NCBI GenBank assembly: GCA_013360195.1
Contig: JABWCQ010000015.1
Coordinates: 1 to 64,000 of the forward strand
DNA from: a bacterium
GTDB lineage: Bacteria > Electryoneota > RPQS01
DNA length: 64,000 nt
Direction of reading: 5' to 3'
Part shown: positions 46,231 through 56,148 of the stretch, in pieces
Layout: the number at the start of each line of letters is the position of its first letter
How positions within the stretch are numbered: the first letter of the stretch is position 1
The notes under the pieces: generated by a model
Databases searched by the model: none
The model's input: the letters and a program-made list of their open reading frames with translations, nothing else
What the model was told of the DNA's origin: nothing
Program-made: the position numbers and the translations under genes

Positions 46231-47071
46231 CACGAAATAAGTTGTATTGCGGTTAAGGGCAGCCCCTTAACCACGTGCCCTGCCTGAAATGGTATCTATT
46301 CGATGTTCCTCCAGGTTTTGGGGTTCGGCACATTAAAATGCCGTTTCTACTGATTTCGAACCTCGCATGGCCAACTAACTGACTTTGACATCCGGCAACA
46401 GCGTTTCAGCCGTACTACATGCTTGTAACAAGTGTCAAGCAAGACGTTTCACATTTAATGCCTGGTTTACATCAGTAATTCGTCCAGCCAGCGATGCGAG
46501 CACCCTTAAGGCAAGTAAGAATTTGAGAGCTTACTCCTCTTTAATTTCGAGATGTAAGTCGCTGCCTGAGATCACTGTCCAGGAACCATCTGCGACTCAG
46601 TTAATTATCGTCACGAAAAGGCCAAAAGTCAAGTGACAAACTCACACAGCAGGATGTTGCATGACGGAGCTAGACAAGTATTGAGTGACGCATATAAACA
46701 AAGCGGACAATAATTGTGTGTGAAGAGCGTGTAGTGGTAGGAATAGGAAACGTCCTTTAAATGGTGACAATTCCCGAACATGGAGAACGTACTCTTGGTG
46801 CACAGTTGTAATGCCCAAGTTGCCGTTATCATTATAATAGTAAGCCTGCTGCATGACTTACGCAGAGATGCAGTGAAGAGAAATCCCGCAACGCTTAGAA
46901 TGTGGTTGCGGGATTCTTATTATAAACAGGCCTTAGGCCCGATACTTATCGGCTTTGTGAATAATAGCTGCATGTCGCTTGGAAGGACTGCTTTGCTCAC
47001 GTGCGACGATGAAAACAGCTGCTCTTTCACGTTTGCGCCGCACCAACCGTCGAGTTTCTGAGTAAAACGAA

Positions 47072-47089
47072 ATGTGAAAAACTTCACAT
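47072..47089. promoter_or_regulatory. Operator-like palindrome 1 (Rex or CRP/FNR type)
   Basis: ATGTGAA-AAAC-TTCACAT, a perfect 7-bp palindrome with a 4-base spacer. The core TGTGAA-N4-TTCACA equals the core of the Rex operator and also fits TGTGA-N6-TCACA of CRP-family sites. It lies about 415 bases before the first gene of the gene run. Confidence 0.5.
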
Positions 47090-47447
47090 GAAATATGGCT
47101 TTGCAGTTCTGGAAAGTCAAGTGACTAACACACAGAACAGCGTTGAAAGAGTGATTCTGGAGCCCAAACAGATAATATGACTTGATTTATCAAGTTCGAA
47201 GTGCAAAATTGGAATCGTGATTTTCACGTGCGATTAAGAGGAATAGAAAGCATGATTTTTTCCAGAATGCCTCGCAAGTTTCAGAATATGCCTAGGACCG
47301 TCAGATTATAAAGCTAAACATTCCCGATACTTTTCGATGAATGCAGAACGCTCGCGACGGACTGTAACATTGCTACACAAGGTTGCAACTCCCAAGCATG
47401 CTTGGTACATTGATAACAGCTTGAAAATGCGCAGTTGGGTTGCCTTG

Positions 47448-47463
47448 TGTGAAAATATTCACA
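47448..47463. promoter_or_regulatory. Operator-like palindrome 2 (Rex or CRP/FNR type)
   Basis: TGTGAA-AATA-TTCACA, the same core as the site at 47072-47089, about 40 bases before the ATG of korD and 31 bases before its AGGAG. The position fits an operator overlapping the main promoter of the ferredoxin-linked genes. Confidence 0.6.
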
Positions 47464-47504
47464 TAACTTGACTGTACTGGTCTGATAAATGAACAGGAGA
47501 AGCT

Positions 47505-47777
47505 ATGAGTCTCGTGGAGTCAGTCTCTGCGAACGGACAATTCAAACTGGTCGTGCACGAAACCTGGTGCAAAGGCTGTCGCATTTGTGTGGATTTGTGC
47601 CCGACGAAGACGCTGTCAATGGTTGAGTCTCCTGACCGCTGGGAGGGCGCACTCGTCAAGGTGACCGACATGGAAGCCTGTAATGGTTGCGGAATTTGCG
47701 AGGCTGAATGCCCTGATTTTGCAATTACTGTATTCGCAGAAGGCAAGATGAAGCCGGCGGCTGGAGGTGCAGCATGA
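47505..47777 (+). CDS. korD: 2-Oxoacid:ferredoxin oxidoreductase, delta (ferredoxin) subunit
   Basis: 90 residues with two [4Fe-4S] motifs: C22, C25, C28, C32 (CKGCRICVDLCP) and C59, C62, C65, C69 (CNGCGICEAECP). It carries electrons from the TPP subunit to ferredoxin. ATG has AGGAG five bases upstream. It overlaps korA by four bases and opens the 15-kb gene run. Confidence 0.88.
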   Translation: MSLVESVSANGQFKLVVHETWCKGCRICVDLCPTKTLSMVESPDRWEGALVKVTDMEACNGCGICEAECPDFAITVFAEGKMKPAAGGAA

Positions 47778-48901
47778 CGCCACGTGACCGAGTATTCTGG
47801 GCGGGGAATGAGACAATTGCTGAAGCGGCCTTGCGCGCAGGATGCAATTTCTATGCAGGTTACCCGATTACGCCGTCGTCAGAGATTGCAGCTGTGCTGT
47901 CATTGCGATTGCCGCAAACCGGAGGTGTCTTTCTGCAGATGGAAGATGAAATTGCGGCGATGGGAGCGGTCGTCGGCGGATCATTGGGGGGAGCGAAAGC
48001 CATGACAGCAACCTCAGGTCCCGGATTTTCTCTGAAGCAAGAAAATATCGGTTACGCGATAATGTCCGAGACTCCATGTGTGATCGTTGATGTTCAGCGC
48101 GGCGGCCCTTCCACCGGATTACCCACTGCGCCGGCGCAGTCCGACATCATGCAAGCCAAGTGGGGCACTCATGGCGACCACTCGATTATTGCGCTGACTC
48201 CCGGCTATCCATCGGAAGTCTATCGGGAGACTGTTCGCGCGTTTCATCTATCAGAGATGTTCAGAACACCGGTGATGCTCCTCATAGACGAAATCATCGC
48301 ACACACGACCGAGAGTTTTGACATACCAAGTGATGAAGAGCTTGGCCCAATTCACCCTCGAACATGGTACCAGGAGCGATATGAGGCGAACAGTTTCAGA
48401 CCGTTCCATGATTTTTACCAGGGCAAGCATATTCATATAACTGGACTGTCACACACAGAGCGTGGATTCGCAACTACAAGTCCCGAGATAGTGCAGCGCG
48501 GGATCGAGCATCTTGTAAACAAGATTGAGTTGCAGCAGAAAGAAATCGAACGCAACGAAGAGTACTTACTCGACGACTCCGAAATCGCGATTATCACGTT
48601 TGGTTCGCCTGGCCGGGCTTCAAAGGCGGCAGTTGACCTTGCTCGTTCAGAGGGAATTAAAGCGGGAATGCTTCGGGTCATTACATTCTGGCCGTTTCCC
48701 AAGGAGACCATTCGCAGCCTTGTCGATCGAGTGAGCGCCGTCATCGTGCCGGAAATGAACATGGGCATGCTTCGCAGTGAAGTAGAGCGTGCAGCTATGC
48801 GCAGAGACGTTCAGTTATTAGGTGTGAACTGTGTAGGCGGGGTTCCGATCGAACCGCAGCTCATATTGGACAAGATTCGCGAGGTGAAACGTGGCCTTTA
48901 A
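47774..48901 (+). CDS. korA: 2-Oxoacid:ferredoxin oxidoreductase, alpha subunit
   Basis: 375 residues. Pyrimidine-binding landmarks include AGYPITPSSEIAAVL, MEDEIAAMGAVVGGSLGG and TSGPGFSLKQENIGYAI; the segment DVQRGGPSTGLPTAPAQSD is typical of KorA. It forms the active site with KorB to oxidise 2-oxoglutarate (or a related oxoacid) with CoA, reducing ferredoxin. Substrate preference cannot be read from sequence alone; the KorA-type PSTGLPT block favours 2-oxoglutarate. Confidence 0.88.
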   Translation: MTPRDRVFWAGNETIAEAALRAGCNFYAGYPITPSSEIAAVLSLRLPQTGGVFLQMEDEIAAMGAVVGGSLGGAKAMTATSGPGFSLKQENIGYAIMSETPCVIVDVQRGGPSTGLPTAPAQSDIMQAKWGTHGDHSIIALTPGYPSEVYRETVRAFHLSEMFRTPVMLLIDEIIAHTTESFDIPSDEELGPIHPRTWYQERYEANSFRPFHDFYQGKHIHITGLSHTERGFATTSPEIVQRGIEHLVNKIELQQKEIERNEEYLLDDSEIAIITFGSPGRASKAAVDLARSEGIKAGMLRVITFWPFPKETIRSLVDRVSAVIVPEMNMGMLRSEVERAAMRRDVQLLGVNCVGGVPIEPQLILDKIREVKRGL

Positions 48902-49796
48902 TTATGCAAACTGGCTTCGCCAGGACCTAATGCCGCATATATGGTGTCCGGGATGCGGCATCGGCATAGTATTGAAGTCCGCGATTAGAGCAATGGAGTC
49001 ACTCGGCTGGAATCAGGACACAATCGGATTTGTCTCGGGAATAGGCTGTACTTCGCGCGCGCCGGGCTATGTGGACATGAACACATTGCACACAACGCAT
49101 GGGCGCGCCCTGACGTTTGCCACCGGCTTGAAAATGGCTGCTCCGGACAAGAATGTTGTGGTTATGGCAGGTGATGGCGATTCCGCTGCAATCGGAGGCA
49201 ATCATCTAATTCACAGCTGCAGACGAAACATCAATATCACGATGATCATCGTGAACAACGAGATTTACGGAATGACCGGCGGACAGTATTCACCTACCAC
49301 GCCGGGTGGAGCGCGGGCGGCAACGGCGCCATACGGCAATATTGATCCGGGGTTCGATCTCTGTCAACTGACGATCGCTGCTGGTGCAACGTACGTTGCG
49401 CGCGGTCACGTCGCAAACGGAATATTTCTCGAACGCTTGATCAAAGGCGGCATGGCACACAAAGGATTTGCCGTGATCGAAGTCATGTCCAATTGCCATA
49501 CACAGTACGGACGGAGAAACCAGCATCCAGATCCGGCAGAACTGGTTGAACACATCGCCTCGAAAGCAGTTACTCTTACCGCATGGAACAAGATGACCCC
49601 TGAAGAGAAGATTGGCAGATATCCAATTGGGGTTTTGCATAAGGTTACCGACAAACCGGAGTACTGCGAGTCTTATTACAAGCTTCAGCAGCATGCTCAG
49701 GAACGGGTACGTGATGCCGCGAGAAGAATTTCTGAAGCGGAGTCGCTCAGAGTTAAGCCTGAATTGCCGGGGGGAGGGATACCCAGTGAGAACTGA
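48891..49796 (+). CDS. korB: 2-Oxoacid:ferredoxin oxidoreductase, beta (TPP) subunit
   Basis: 301 residues from GTG 48891, overlapping korA by 11 bases. It starts with the cysteine motif WCPGCGIGIVL. The TPP-binding motif is GDGDSAAIGGNHLIH with VNNEIYGMTGGQYSPTT closing the Mg2+ site, standard for KorB. It holds the cofactor on which the oxoacid is decarboxylated. Confidence 0.9.
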   Translation: MAFNYANWLRQDLMPHIWCPGCGIGIVLKSAIRAMESLGWNQDTIGFVSGIGCTSRAPGYVDMNTLHTTHGRALTFATGLKMAAPDKNVVVMAGDGDSAAIGGNHLIHSCRRNINITMIIVNNEIYGMTGGQYSPTTPGGARAATAPYGNIDPGFDLCQLTIAAGATYVARGHVANGIFLERLIKGGMAHKGFAVIEVMSNCHTQYGRRNQHPDPAELVEHIASKAVTLTAWNKMTPEEKIGRYPIGVLHKVTDKPEYCESYYKLQQHAQERVRDAARRISEAESLRVKPELPGGGIPSEN

Positions 49797-50358
49797 AATT
49801 CGATTCGCAGGCGTTGGCGGACAAGGTAACATTCTGGCGGGAGAATGGGTCGCATTAGCCGCTCACAATATGGGATTGAACGCACTTCAAAGTCCGACTT
49901 ACACGGCGCAGGTTCGCGGCGGTCCGACAAGTGTAGACGTATTGATTGATAAAAACCCCATTGGGTATCCACGACTCATCAGTATAGACTTCTTTCTTTG
50001 CCTTGCTCAAGGAGCTTGGAACCTGTTCTCCGTTCAGATGAAAGAGGACTCGATAGTTGTGATCGATCCGAACCTGGTCACCAAAGTTGGATCCGGCCCA
50101 CAGCAAATCTATCCCATTCCGATTATACAGGTGACAAAACAGACCGTAGAAAAGCCGGTCTACACAAGCGCAGTTTCACTTGGCATTTTCTGCAGGCTGA
50201 TGCCAACGATTCCTCAAGATGAGATGATCCGCACCATTGAGAAGAACGCCCCAGCCGGCACAGTAGAGAAAAACCTTCTTGCCTTTAGAACGGGGTGGGA
50301 TATTGTGGACAAGACAAAACCAGTTCCACGCAACGAACTCGCGCAAGCAACAGCCTAG
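49786..50358 (+). CDS. korC: 2-Oxoacid:ferredoxin oxidoreductase, gamma subunit
   Basis: 190 residues from GTG 49786, chosen because GGAGGG lies about seven bases upstream and the protein then begins with the family N-terminus TEIRFAGVGGQGNILAGE. Further landmarks are SPTYTAQVRGGPTSVDVLI and VVIDPNLV. The gamma domain completes the CoA-binding part of the enzyme. It overlaps korB by 11 bases. Confidence 0.88.
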   Translation: MRTEIRFAGVGGQGNILAGEWVALAAHNMGLNALQSPTYTAQVRGGPTSVDVLIDKNPIGYPRLISIDFFLCLAQGAWNLFSVQMKEDSIVVIDPNLVTKVGSGPQQIYPIPIIQVTKQTVEKPVYTSAVSLGIFCRLMPTIPQDEMIRTIEKNAPAGTVEKNLLAFRTGWDIVDKTKPVPRNELAQATA

Positions 50359-50362
50359 GAAT

Positions 50363-51232
50363 ATGTCCGGATATTTGATTTACTCTTACCGCAAGCTGGC
50401 GGACAAGATCCACGAATACTGGGTGGAATCTCCGCGGATAGCGGCAAAGCACGCCGCAGGCCAATTCATCATTCTCAGACTAAACGAGCACGGCGAACGA
50501 ATCCCGTTGACAGTTGTTGAAACGAATAGAGAGAATGGTCAGATTAGGTTAATTGTGCAGGAAGCAGGGAAGACGACCGAAGAATTCGCCCATCTGAAAG
50601 CCGGCGATTTCATTCTCGATTTGGTTGGCCCACTCGGCCAGGCAACTCACATTCACAACTGGGGCAATCTTGTGGTGATAGGCGGCGGAGTCGGTGCAGC
50701 ACCGCTACTTCCGATTGCCAAGGCTGCCAAGGCAGGCGGGAACAAAGTCCATGCCATTATCGGCGCGCGGTCGAAGGATCTCTTAATATTGACCGACGAA
50801 TTCAGTTCAGTCTGTGATGAAGTGCGAGTCTGCACTGATGACGGTTCGTTCGGTACGAAGGGATTTGTAACCGACGTGCTGAACTCATGGTGTGAAGAGG
50901 GTACTCGGTTCTCCTATGGAATCGCTGTCGGTCCGGTACCCATGATGCGCGCTGCTGCCAGGACTATGGGGCAATGGAATATTCCCGGCCTGGCGTCCCT
51001 GAATCCAATCATGGTGGACGGCACGGGAATGTGCGGAGCCTGCCGCGTTACGGTCAATAAAGTAACCCGATTCGCGTGCGTGGAAGGGCCGGAATTTGAT
51101 ATTCATGGTGTGGATTTCGATGAACTGATGATGCGCAACCGCTCTTACGTCCGGGAGGAACATGAAGCCATTGAGCATGCGCATACGTGTCAACTTAACG
51201 AAGCAATGAAGCATGTCCGAGCAGAAGCGTAA
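50363..51232 (+). CDS. NfnA-like ferredoxin–NADP reductase / sulfide dehydrogenase subunit
   Basis: 289 residues from ATG 50363 (AGGA upstream). It has an FAD-binding beta barrel (AAGQFIILRLNEHGERIPLT), an NAD(P)-binding region (LVVIGGGVGAAPLLPIAKAA), and a C-terminal [2Fe-2S] cysteine set (DGTGMCGACRVTV, RFACVEGPEFDIHGVDFDEL). This is the layout of the small subunit of NfnAB and SudB-type enzymes. With the next gene it would exchange electrons between ferredoxin and NAD(P)H. It overlaps the next gene by 20 bases. Confidence 0.86.
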   Translation: MSGYLIYSYRKLADKIHEYWVESPRIAAKHAAGQFIILRLNEHGERIPLTVVETNRENGQIRLIVQEAGKTTEEFAHLKAGDFILDLVGPLGQATHIHNWGNLVVIGGGVGAAPLLPIAKAAKAGGNKVHAIIGARSKDLLILTDEFSSVCDEVRVCTDDGSFGTKGFVTDVLNSWCEEGTRFSYGIAVGPVPMMRAAARTMGQWNIPGLASLNPIMVDGTGMCGACRVTVNKVTRFACVEGPEFDIHGVDFDELMMRNRSYVREEHEAIEHAHTCQLNEAMKHVRAEA

Positions 51233-52652
51233 CCTGAAATTGCATCCGCCTCGGACACCGATGCCGGAACGCGATCCCGTCGAGAGAGTCAAGGGATTTG
51301 ATGAAGTGCCCTTGGGCTACACAGAAGAGATGGCAAGAGCTGAAGCCGAGCGTTGCCTGGATTGCAAGAATCCGAAATGTGTCGCGGGTTGTCCGGTTAA
51401 CATCAATATACCGAAGTTTCTCCGCGAAGTTCGCGAGGGACGCTATCAAGACGCGGCGGATACCCTTCGCGCGACGAATTCACTGCCTGCGGTGTGCGGA
51501 CGGGTCTGTCCGCAGGAAGAGCAGTGTGAAGCCGTGTGCATTGAGGGAATCAAACACGATCCAGTGGCGATCGGAAATCTCGAGAAGTTTGTCGCCGACT
51601 GGGAACGCGCACACCGTGCGGTTACGACTCGCGAATCTGTTGAACCTACGGGATTCCGGGTGGCAATAGCAGGTTCTGGACCCGCCGGATTGACTGTTGC
51701 CGGAGACTTGGCAAAGCTTGGTCACAGCGTCACAATTTTCGAAGCGCTGCATCGCCCTGCCGGTGTCTTGGCATACGGGATTCCCGAGTTCAGGCTACCA
51801 CGAGCCATCGTCAAGTCGGAAATCGAGTACATTGAGCGCCTCGGTGTCAAATTTGTTTACAACGTGGTCATAGGTGTTACCGTTACGCTTGACGAGTTGT
51901 TTGAAGAAGGGTATGATGCGATTTTCATTGGAACCGGAGCCGGACTGCCGAAAATGCTTGGCGTTCCGGGAGAGAATCTGGTCGGAGTGTTTAGCTCCAA
52001 TGAGTTCTTGACGCGTATCAATCTGCTTGGAGCTGACAGATTCCCGGAGTTTGACACACCGGTGTTACATGCCAAACATACGGTTGTAGTTGGAGGTGGG
52101 AATACTGCGATGGACTCGGCACGTGTGGCACGCAGACTGAATCAAGCACGAGTCTCGCTCGTTTACCGACGTTCCGAGGATGAACTTCCCGCCCGTAAAG
52201 AGGAAGTTCACCATGCGAAGGCGGAAGGCATTGAATTCAATCTGCTCTGCAATCCTGTTGAAATCCTGGGCGACGGCAACGGCAGGGTGAAGGCGATGAG
52301 ATGCATTCGCATGGAGCTGGGCGAACCGGACGCTTCGGGTCGTCGCCGTCCAGTCGAGATAAAGGGAAGTGAGTTTGAACTTGAGTGCGACGCAGTAATC
52401 GTAGCTGTAGGGAATGCGCCAAATCCGATATTGACAAAGGCGACTCCGGACCTCGAGCTGACCAAATGGGGTACGATCAAAGTGGATCCTGAAACGAATG
52501 CCACAAGCAAAGCCGGTGTTTATGCAGGAGGCGACATAGTTAGCGGAGCGGCCACGGTGATTCTCGCCATGGGAGCGGGACGCAAGGCAGCCTCGGCGAT
52601 GCACGAATTTCTGATGAATCTACCTGCAAGAAAAACTGTGCAGGCAAGCTAA
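51213..52652 (+). CDS. NfnB/GltD-like NADPH oxidoreductase subunit
   Basis: 479 residues. N-terminal cysteine clusters (ERCLDCKNPKCVAGCPVNIN, CGRVCPQEEQCEAVC) bind [4Fe-4S] centres. Two Rossmann folds follow: VAIAGSGPAGLTVAGDLAKL for FAD and HTVVVGGGNTAMDSARVARR for NAD(P)H. The C-terminal GVYAGGDIVSGAATVILAMG is the family signature. The same fold serves as glutamate synthase small subunit, but no gltB is present and the NfnA-like partner argues for NfnB. Electron bifurcation is inferred from context. Confidence 0.86.
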   Translation: MSEQKRNLKLHPPRTPMPERDPVERVKGFDEVPLGYTEEMARAEAERCLDCKNPKCVAGCPVNINIPKFLREVREGRYQDAADTLRATNSLPAVCGRVCPQEEQCEAVCIEGIKHDPVAIGNLEKFVADWERAHRAVTTRESVEPTGFRVAIAGSGPAGLTVAGDLAKLGHSVTIFEALHRPAGVLAYGIPEFRLPRAIVKSEIEYIERLGVKFVYNVVIGVTVTLDELFEEGYDAIFIGTGAGLPKMLGVPGENLVGVFSSNEFLTRINLLGADRFPEFDTPVLHAKHTVVVGGGNTAMDSARVARRLNQARVSLVYRRSEDELPARKEEVHHAKAEGIEFNLLCNPVEILGDGNGRVKAMRCIRMELGEPDASGRRRPVEIKGSEFELECDAVIVAVGNAPNPILTKATPDLELTKWGTIKVDPETNATSKAGVYAGGDIVSGAATVILAMGAGRKAASAMHEFLMNLPARKTVQAS

Positions 52653-53014
52653 TGGAACAATTATACGACATCATTCCATTTTCGATGGGCATAGGAACGC
52701 TGGCCTTCGGGGCTTTTCTCGTGCTGCTGCCCTACCTGATTTCGCCAAGAAGCAAAGGCCGCTTTCGCAGCGAAACTTACGAAAGCGGCGAGCCAATCAT
52801 TGGAGAAGCATGGGTACAAGTTCGCGCCCACTACTATATTTATGCACTTGTATTTATGGCCTTCGACGTGGAAACTGCTTTCATCGTGCCCTGTGTTGCG
52901 GTGTTGAGGTCATGGGACAGCTGGCTTCCTGTGATTGAAGTGGCGGCCTTCCTGATTATTTTGAGCTTAAGCCTTGTATATGCACTTAAGAAGAAAGTGC
53001 TTGAATGGGAGTGA
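52652..53014 (+). CDS. nuoA: Complex I subunit NuoA
   Basis: 120 residues, three membrane spans, with the conserved loop [14 protein letters not shown] and [20 protein letters not shown]. The first base overlaps the last base of the nfnB-like stop (TAATG), coupling the redox enzyme pair to complex I. Confidence 0.93.
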   Translation: MEQLYDIIPFSMGIGTLAFGAFLVLLPYLISPRSKGRFRSETYESGEPIIGEAWVQVRAHYYIYALVFMAFDVETAFIVPCVAVLRSWDSWLPVIEVAAFLIILSLSLVYALKKKVLEWE

Positions 53015-53016
53015 CA

Positions 53017-53547
53017 ATGAGCGAGTCCCTTGAAAAGAGCAACCATATTGAAGGCGGCGAGGACGTAGAGCACATTCCGCCGATTGTGCAGTTTCTGCCG
53101 TTGCAGAAAGCACTCGATCTTGCCCGCGCAAATTCTTTGTGGCCGTTAACGTTCGGAATTGCCTGTTGCGCGATCGAGATGATGGCCGCATCGGCAAGCA
53201 GATATGACACGGATCGTTTCGGAGCAGGAGTCTTCAGGAATTCACCGCGGCAGGCCGATTTGATGATAGTTGCCGGCACAGTGAACTTGAAAATGGCTCC
53301 AATTATTAAACGTCTCTATGATCAAATGCCGTCGCCGAAATGGGTGATTGCGCTTGGTTCGTGCGCGATCTGCGGAGGACCTTTTGATCAAGACAATAAC
53401 TATGCGGTTCTTCAAGGGGTGGAGAAGATTGTGCCGGTGGATGTCTTTGTGCCGGGGTGTCCTCCGCGGCCTGAAGCGTTGATTCACGCGATCTTGGAAC
53501 TGCAAGAGAGAATTAAGTCAGGGAATTCAAATGCCACTAGAGCCTGA
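53017..53547 (+). CDS. nuoB: Complex I subunit NuoB
   Basis: 176 residues from ATG 53017, preferred over 53005 because GGGAG lies just upstream. The N2 cluster ligands are visible: the double Cys in [12 protein letters not shown] (C50, C51), then [10 protein letters not shown] and [14 protein letters not shown]2 is the last cluster before quinone. Confidence 0.93.
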   Translation: MSESLEKSNHIEGGEDVEHIPPIVQFLPLQKALDLARANSLWPLTFGIACCAIEMMAASASRYDTDRFGAGVFRNSPRQADLMIVAGTVNLKMAPIIKRLYDQMPSPKWVIALGSCAICGGPFDQDNNYAVLQGVEKIVPVDVFVPGCPPRPEALIHAILELQERIKSGNSNATRA

Positions 53548-55186
53548 AACAGTTGAACCTGTGGCGGAACAGCCGGTCGCGTATCCTGAGTGGATAGACA
53601 AGTTACGCAGTGCCGGGGCGACTGAAGTTTGTAGTCTGGACTATTCAAAAACGGGGATGGACGTGGACGCTGTGCTGATACCACAGAGTCTGCTTGTCGT
53701 TGCACGACTGCTATTGAATGAGCACTTCACTCTGGAAGCGTTGGTTGGAGTTGACCGGCAGCCGGAGTTCGAAGTGCTTTACTTATTCCGGCCTACAAAT
53801 CAAGGACCTCGCATACGACTTCGGCTTAAAGCCGAAAGGGATAATCCGGTACTTCCAACTCTATCAAGTGTATACTGTGGAGCGGATTGGTACGAGCGCG
53901 AGATTCACGACATGTTTGGAATCGAGTTCTCGGATCACCCGCATCTCCGCCCACTCCTTCTCCCGCATTTCACTGAGTTCCATCCCTTGCGCAAGGACTT
54001 TTCGGGAGCTCCTATTGTTATTCCTGAGGATACGGTAGAAATCCCGGAACTTGATGTGCAAGCGGCATCAAGACTCGGCCAGACTACGGGTTTGCGAAGC
54101 GACTTTTTCCTCAATATGGGACCGCAGCACCCTTCCACACATGGAGTGCTGCGTATACTGCTTCATGTTGAAGGAGAAACGGTGTTGGGAGGCCGCTGTC
54201 ACCTGGGCTACAGCCATCGCGGGACCGAAAAACTAGCTGAGAAGAAGCAGTACGTACAGATTCTCCCTTACACCGATAGAATGGACTATCTTTCCCCGTT
54301 GAATTTCAACTGGGGATACGCGAAGTTGCTGGAACGCGCAACCGGGATCGATTCGACGCCGCGCGCAGAAGTTATCCGTGTCATCATGGGGGAGCTTAAT
54401 CGGATCGCAAGTCACCTAGTTTGGCTCGGCACATATCTGCTGGACCTCGGAGCGATAACACCTTTCTTGTATTGCTTTGAAGACCGGGAAAGAATATTGA
54501 CCATAGTAGAACGCGCTACCGGACAACGGATGACGGCGTCATACATTGTTGCAGGCGGAGTCCGGAACGATGTGTACTCCACATTCTCTTCTGAAGTATC
54601 TGAATTCCTGAAAGACATGCGGAAGAGGCTCGTGGAATACGACCAATTAGTCATCGCGAATGAGATTTTCCTGATGCGTACTCATAATGTCGGTAAGCTA
54701 AGCGCGGAGAAGGCAATCGAGTTCGGCGTCAGTGGACCGGTTTTGCGCGGCGCTGGTGTGGATTACGACGCACGCCGCGACGAACCGTACTGTGAACTGT
54801 ACAGGGAGCTTGAGTGGCAGGTTCCGGTTGATCAAAGCGGCGATTGTTTAGGACGGTCACGTGTTCGCATGGCAGAGCTTGAACAAAGTGTGAATCTGGT
54901 TGAGCAGGCGCTGTTAAGACTTGAAGATGGCCCAGTTCGTTCGAAGGTGCCGAAAATCTTTAAAGTACCTGCGGGCGAATATTATTCTGTAACCGAAGGC
55001 CCCCGCGGCGCAATCGGTTGGTACTTGATTGGAGACGGCAGCACGAATCCGTACCGGTTGAAAGTGCGTGTTCCGTCATTCGCAAATTTGCAGGCGGTCG
55101 AGCATCTGATACCCGGCACACGTGTCGCGGACGTCGTGTCAATTCTCGGCAGCCTTGACGTTGTAATTCCGGAGATAGACCGGTGA
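53531..55186 (+). CDS. nuoCD: Fused complex I subunit NuoCD
   Basis: 551 residues, overlapping nuoB by 17 bases. Residues about 1-175 are NuoC ([45 protein letters not shown]). After a short linker the NuoD part begins ([20 protein letters not shown]) and carries [23 protein letters not shown] and a C-terminal [18 protein letters not shown]. NuoD lines the quinone cavity. Fusion of C and D is known in several lineages including enterobacteria. Confidence 0.93.
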   Translation: MPLEPETVEPVAEQPVAYPEWIDKLRSAGATEVCSLDYSKTGMDVDAVLIPQSLLVVARLLLNEHFTLEALVGVDRQPEFEVLYLFRPTNQGPRIRLRLKAERDNPVLPTLSSVYCGADWYEREIHDMFGIEFSDHPHLRPLLLPHFTEFHPLRKDFSGAPIVIPEDTVEIPELDVQAASRLGQTTGLRSDFFLNMGPQHPSTHGVLRILLHVEGETVLGGRCHLGYSHRGTEKLAEKKQYVQILPYTDRMDYLSPLNFNWGYAKLLERATGIDSTPRAEVIRVIMGELNRIASHLVWLGTYLLDLGAITPFLYCFEDRERILTIVERATGQRMTASYIVAGGVRNDVYSTFSSEVSEFLKDMRKRLVEYDQLVIANEIFLMRTHNVGKLSAEKAIEFGVSGPVLRGAGVDYDARRDEPYCELYRELEWQVPVDQSGDCLGRSRVRMAELEQSVNLVEQALLRLEDGPVRSKVPKIFKVPAGEYYSVTEGPRGAIGWYLIGDGSTNPYRLKVRVPSFANLQAVEHLIPGTRVADVVSILGSLDVVIPEIDR

Positions 55187-56148
55187 CATTGTTTGAAATT
55201 CTCTTGCGACTGGTTCTGGCCTTTGGTGCAGTCATAACCTTTGTCACATTAAATGCACTCTTTCTCGTTTGGCTCGAGCGCAAGGTGTCGGCGGTGATCC
55301 AAAATCGTATGGGACCTTCCGAAGTCGGCCCATTTGGACTCTTGCAGACACTCGCTGACGCCTTGAAGCTGCTCGGCAAGGAAATGATCACACCGAAATC
55401 GGTGGATAAGTATGCATTTTTGCTTGCGCCAATTATTGCGTTTTTGCCGGCTCCACTGCTGGTGGCGGCAATACCAATTGCCGAAGGTGTCGCAGTCTCC
55501 GATTTGAATGTCGGCGCGCTCTATCTTCTCGCCATTTCAAACGTAGCATTGCTTGGCATTCTGATGGCAGGATGGTCGTCAAACAACAAGTACTCAATGC
55601 TGGGTGCGATTCGAGCGGTCGCCCAGAACATAAGCTATGAAATTCCGATGCTTCTGGCAGTTCTGACGATCGTGCTGATGGCCGGATCACTGAAACTAAG
55701 TGAAATCGTCTCCGCACAGGAGTCAGTTCCTTACATTCTGCTGCAGCCTGTGGCCTTTCTAATTTACTTCATCTGCAGCATAGCGGAGTCGAACCGCACA
55801 CCTTTTGACTTGCCAGAAGCCGAGTCCGAGCTTGTCGCAGGTTATCACACTGAATTCACGGGCATGCGATTCGCATTGTTCTTCCTTGCCGAGTACACCC
55901 AAGTGTTCGTGTTGTCAGCCATCGTTACTCTCTTCTTCCTTGGAGGATGGAACGGTCCATGGCTGCACCCGGTGGTTTGGTTCATGCTGAAGACGTACCT
56001 TGTGATTTTTGTGGTTATGTGGCTTCGCTGGACATACCCGCGGCTTCGCTCAGACCAGTTAATGAACTTCAACTGGCGCATTCTGCTTCCGCTTGCCATT
56101 GTCAATCTCCTGGTGTCTACGGTAATTTACAGGGGGACAATAGGATGA
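55183..56148 (+). CDS. nuoH: Complex I subunit NuoH
   Basis: 321 residues from GTG, eight to nine membrane spans. Landmarks: VWLERKVSAVIQNRMGPSEV, GPFGLLQTLADALKLLGKE, AESNRTPFDLPEAESELVAG and YHTEFTGMRFALFFLAEY. It links the quinone site to the proton channels. Overlap of four bases with the previous gene. Confidence 0.94.
   Translation: MTLFEILLRLVLAFGAVITFVTLNALFLVWLERKVSAVIQNRMGPSEVGPFGLLQTLADALKLLGKEMITPKSVDKYAFLLAPIIAFLPAPLLVAAIPIAEGVAVSDLNVGALYLLAISNVALLGILMAGWSSNNKYSMLGAIRAVAQNISYEIPMLLAVLTIVLMAGSLKLSEIVSAQESVPYILLQPVAFLIYFICSIAESNRTPFDLPEAESELVAGYHTEFTGMRFALFFLAEYTQVFVLSAIVTLFFLGGWNGPWLHPVVWFMLKTYLVIFVVMWLRWTYPRLRSDQLMNFNWRILLPLAIVNLLVSTVIYRGTIG

Larger units (their letters stand above)
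46231..47504. other. 1.3-kb gap upstream of the Kor–Nfn–Nuo gene run
   Basis: No convincing gene; short frames on both strands lack motifs and ribosome binding sites. It contains several inverted repeats: 46251-46272 (GGTTAAGGG...CCCTTAACC), a hairpin around 46883-46915 (AATCCCGCAAC with GTTGCGGGATT), the palindrome CCAAGCATGCTTGG (47392-47405), and two TGTGAA-N4-TTCACA sites listed separately. Compared with the tightly packed neighbours this is unusually long and may hold a regulatory RNA or long leader. Confidence 0.55.

Noticed and set aside
47466-47490. TTGACT (47468-47473) and GATAAA (47484-47489) as a sigma-70 promoter for korD
   Set aside because: The spacer is only 10 bases, too short for a standard promoter, and the start of transcription would collide with the ribosome binding site.
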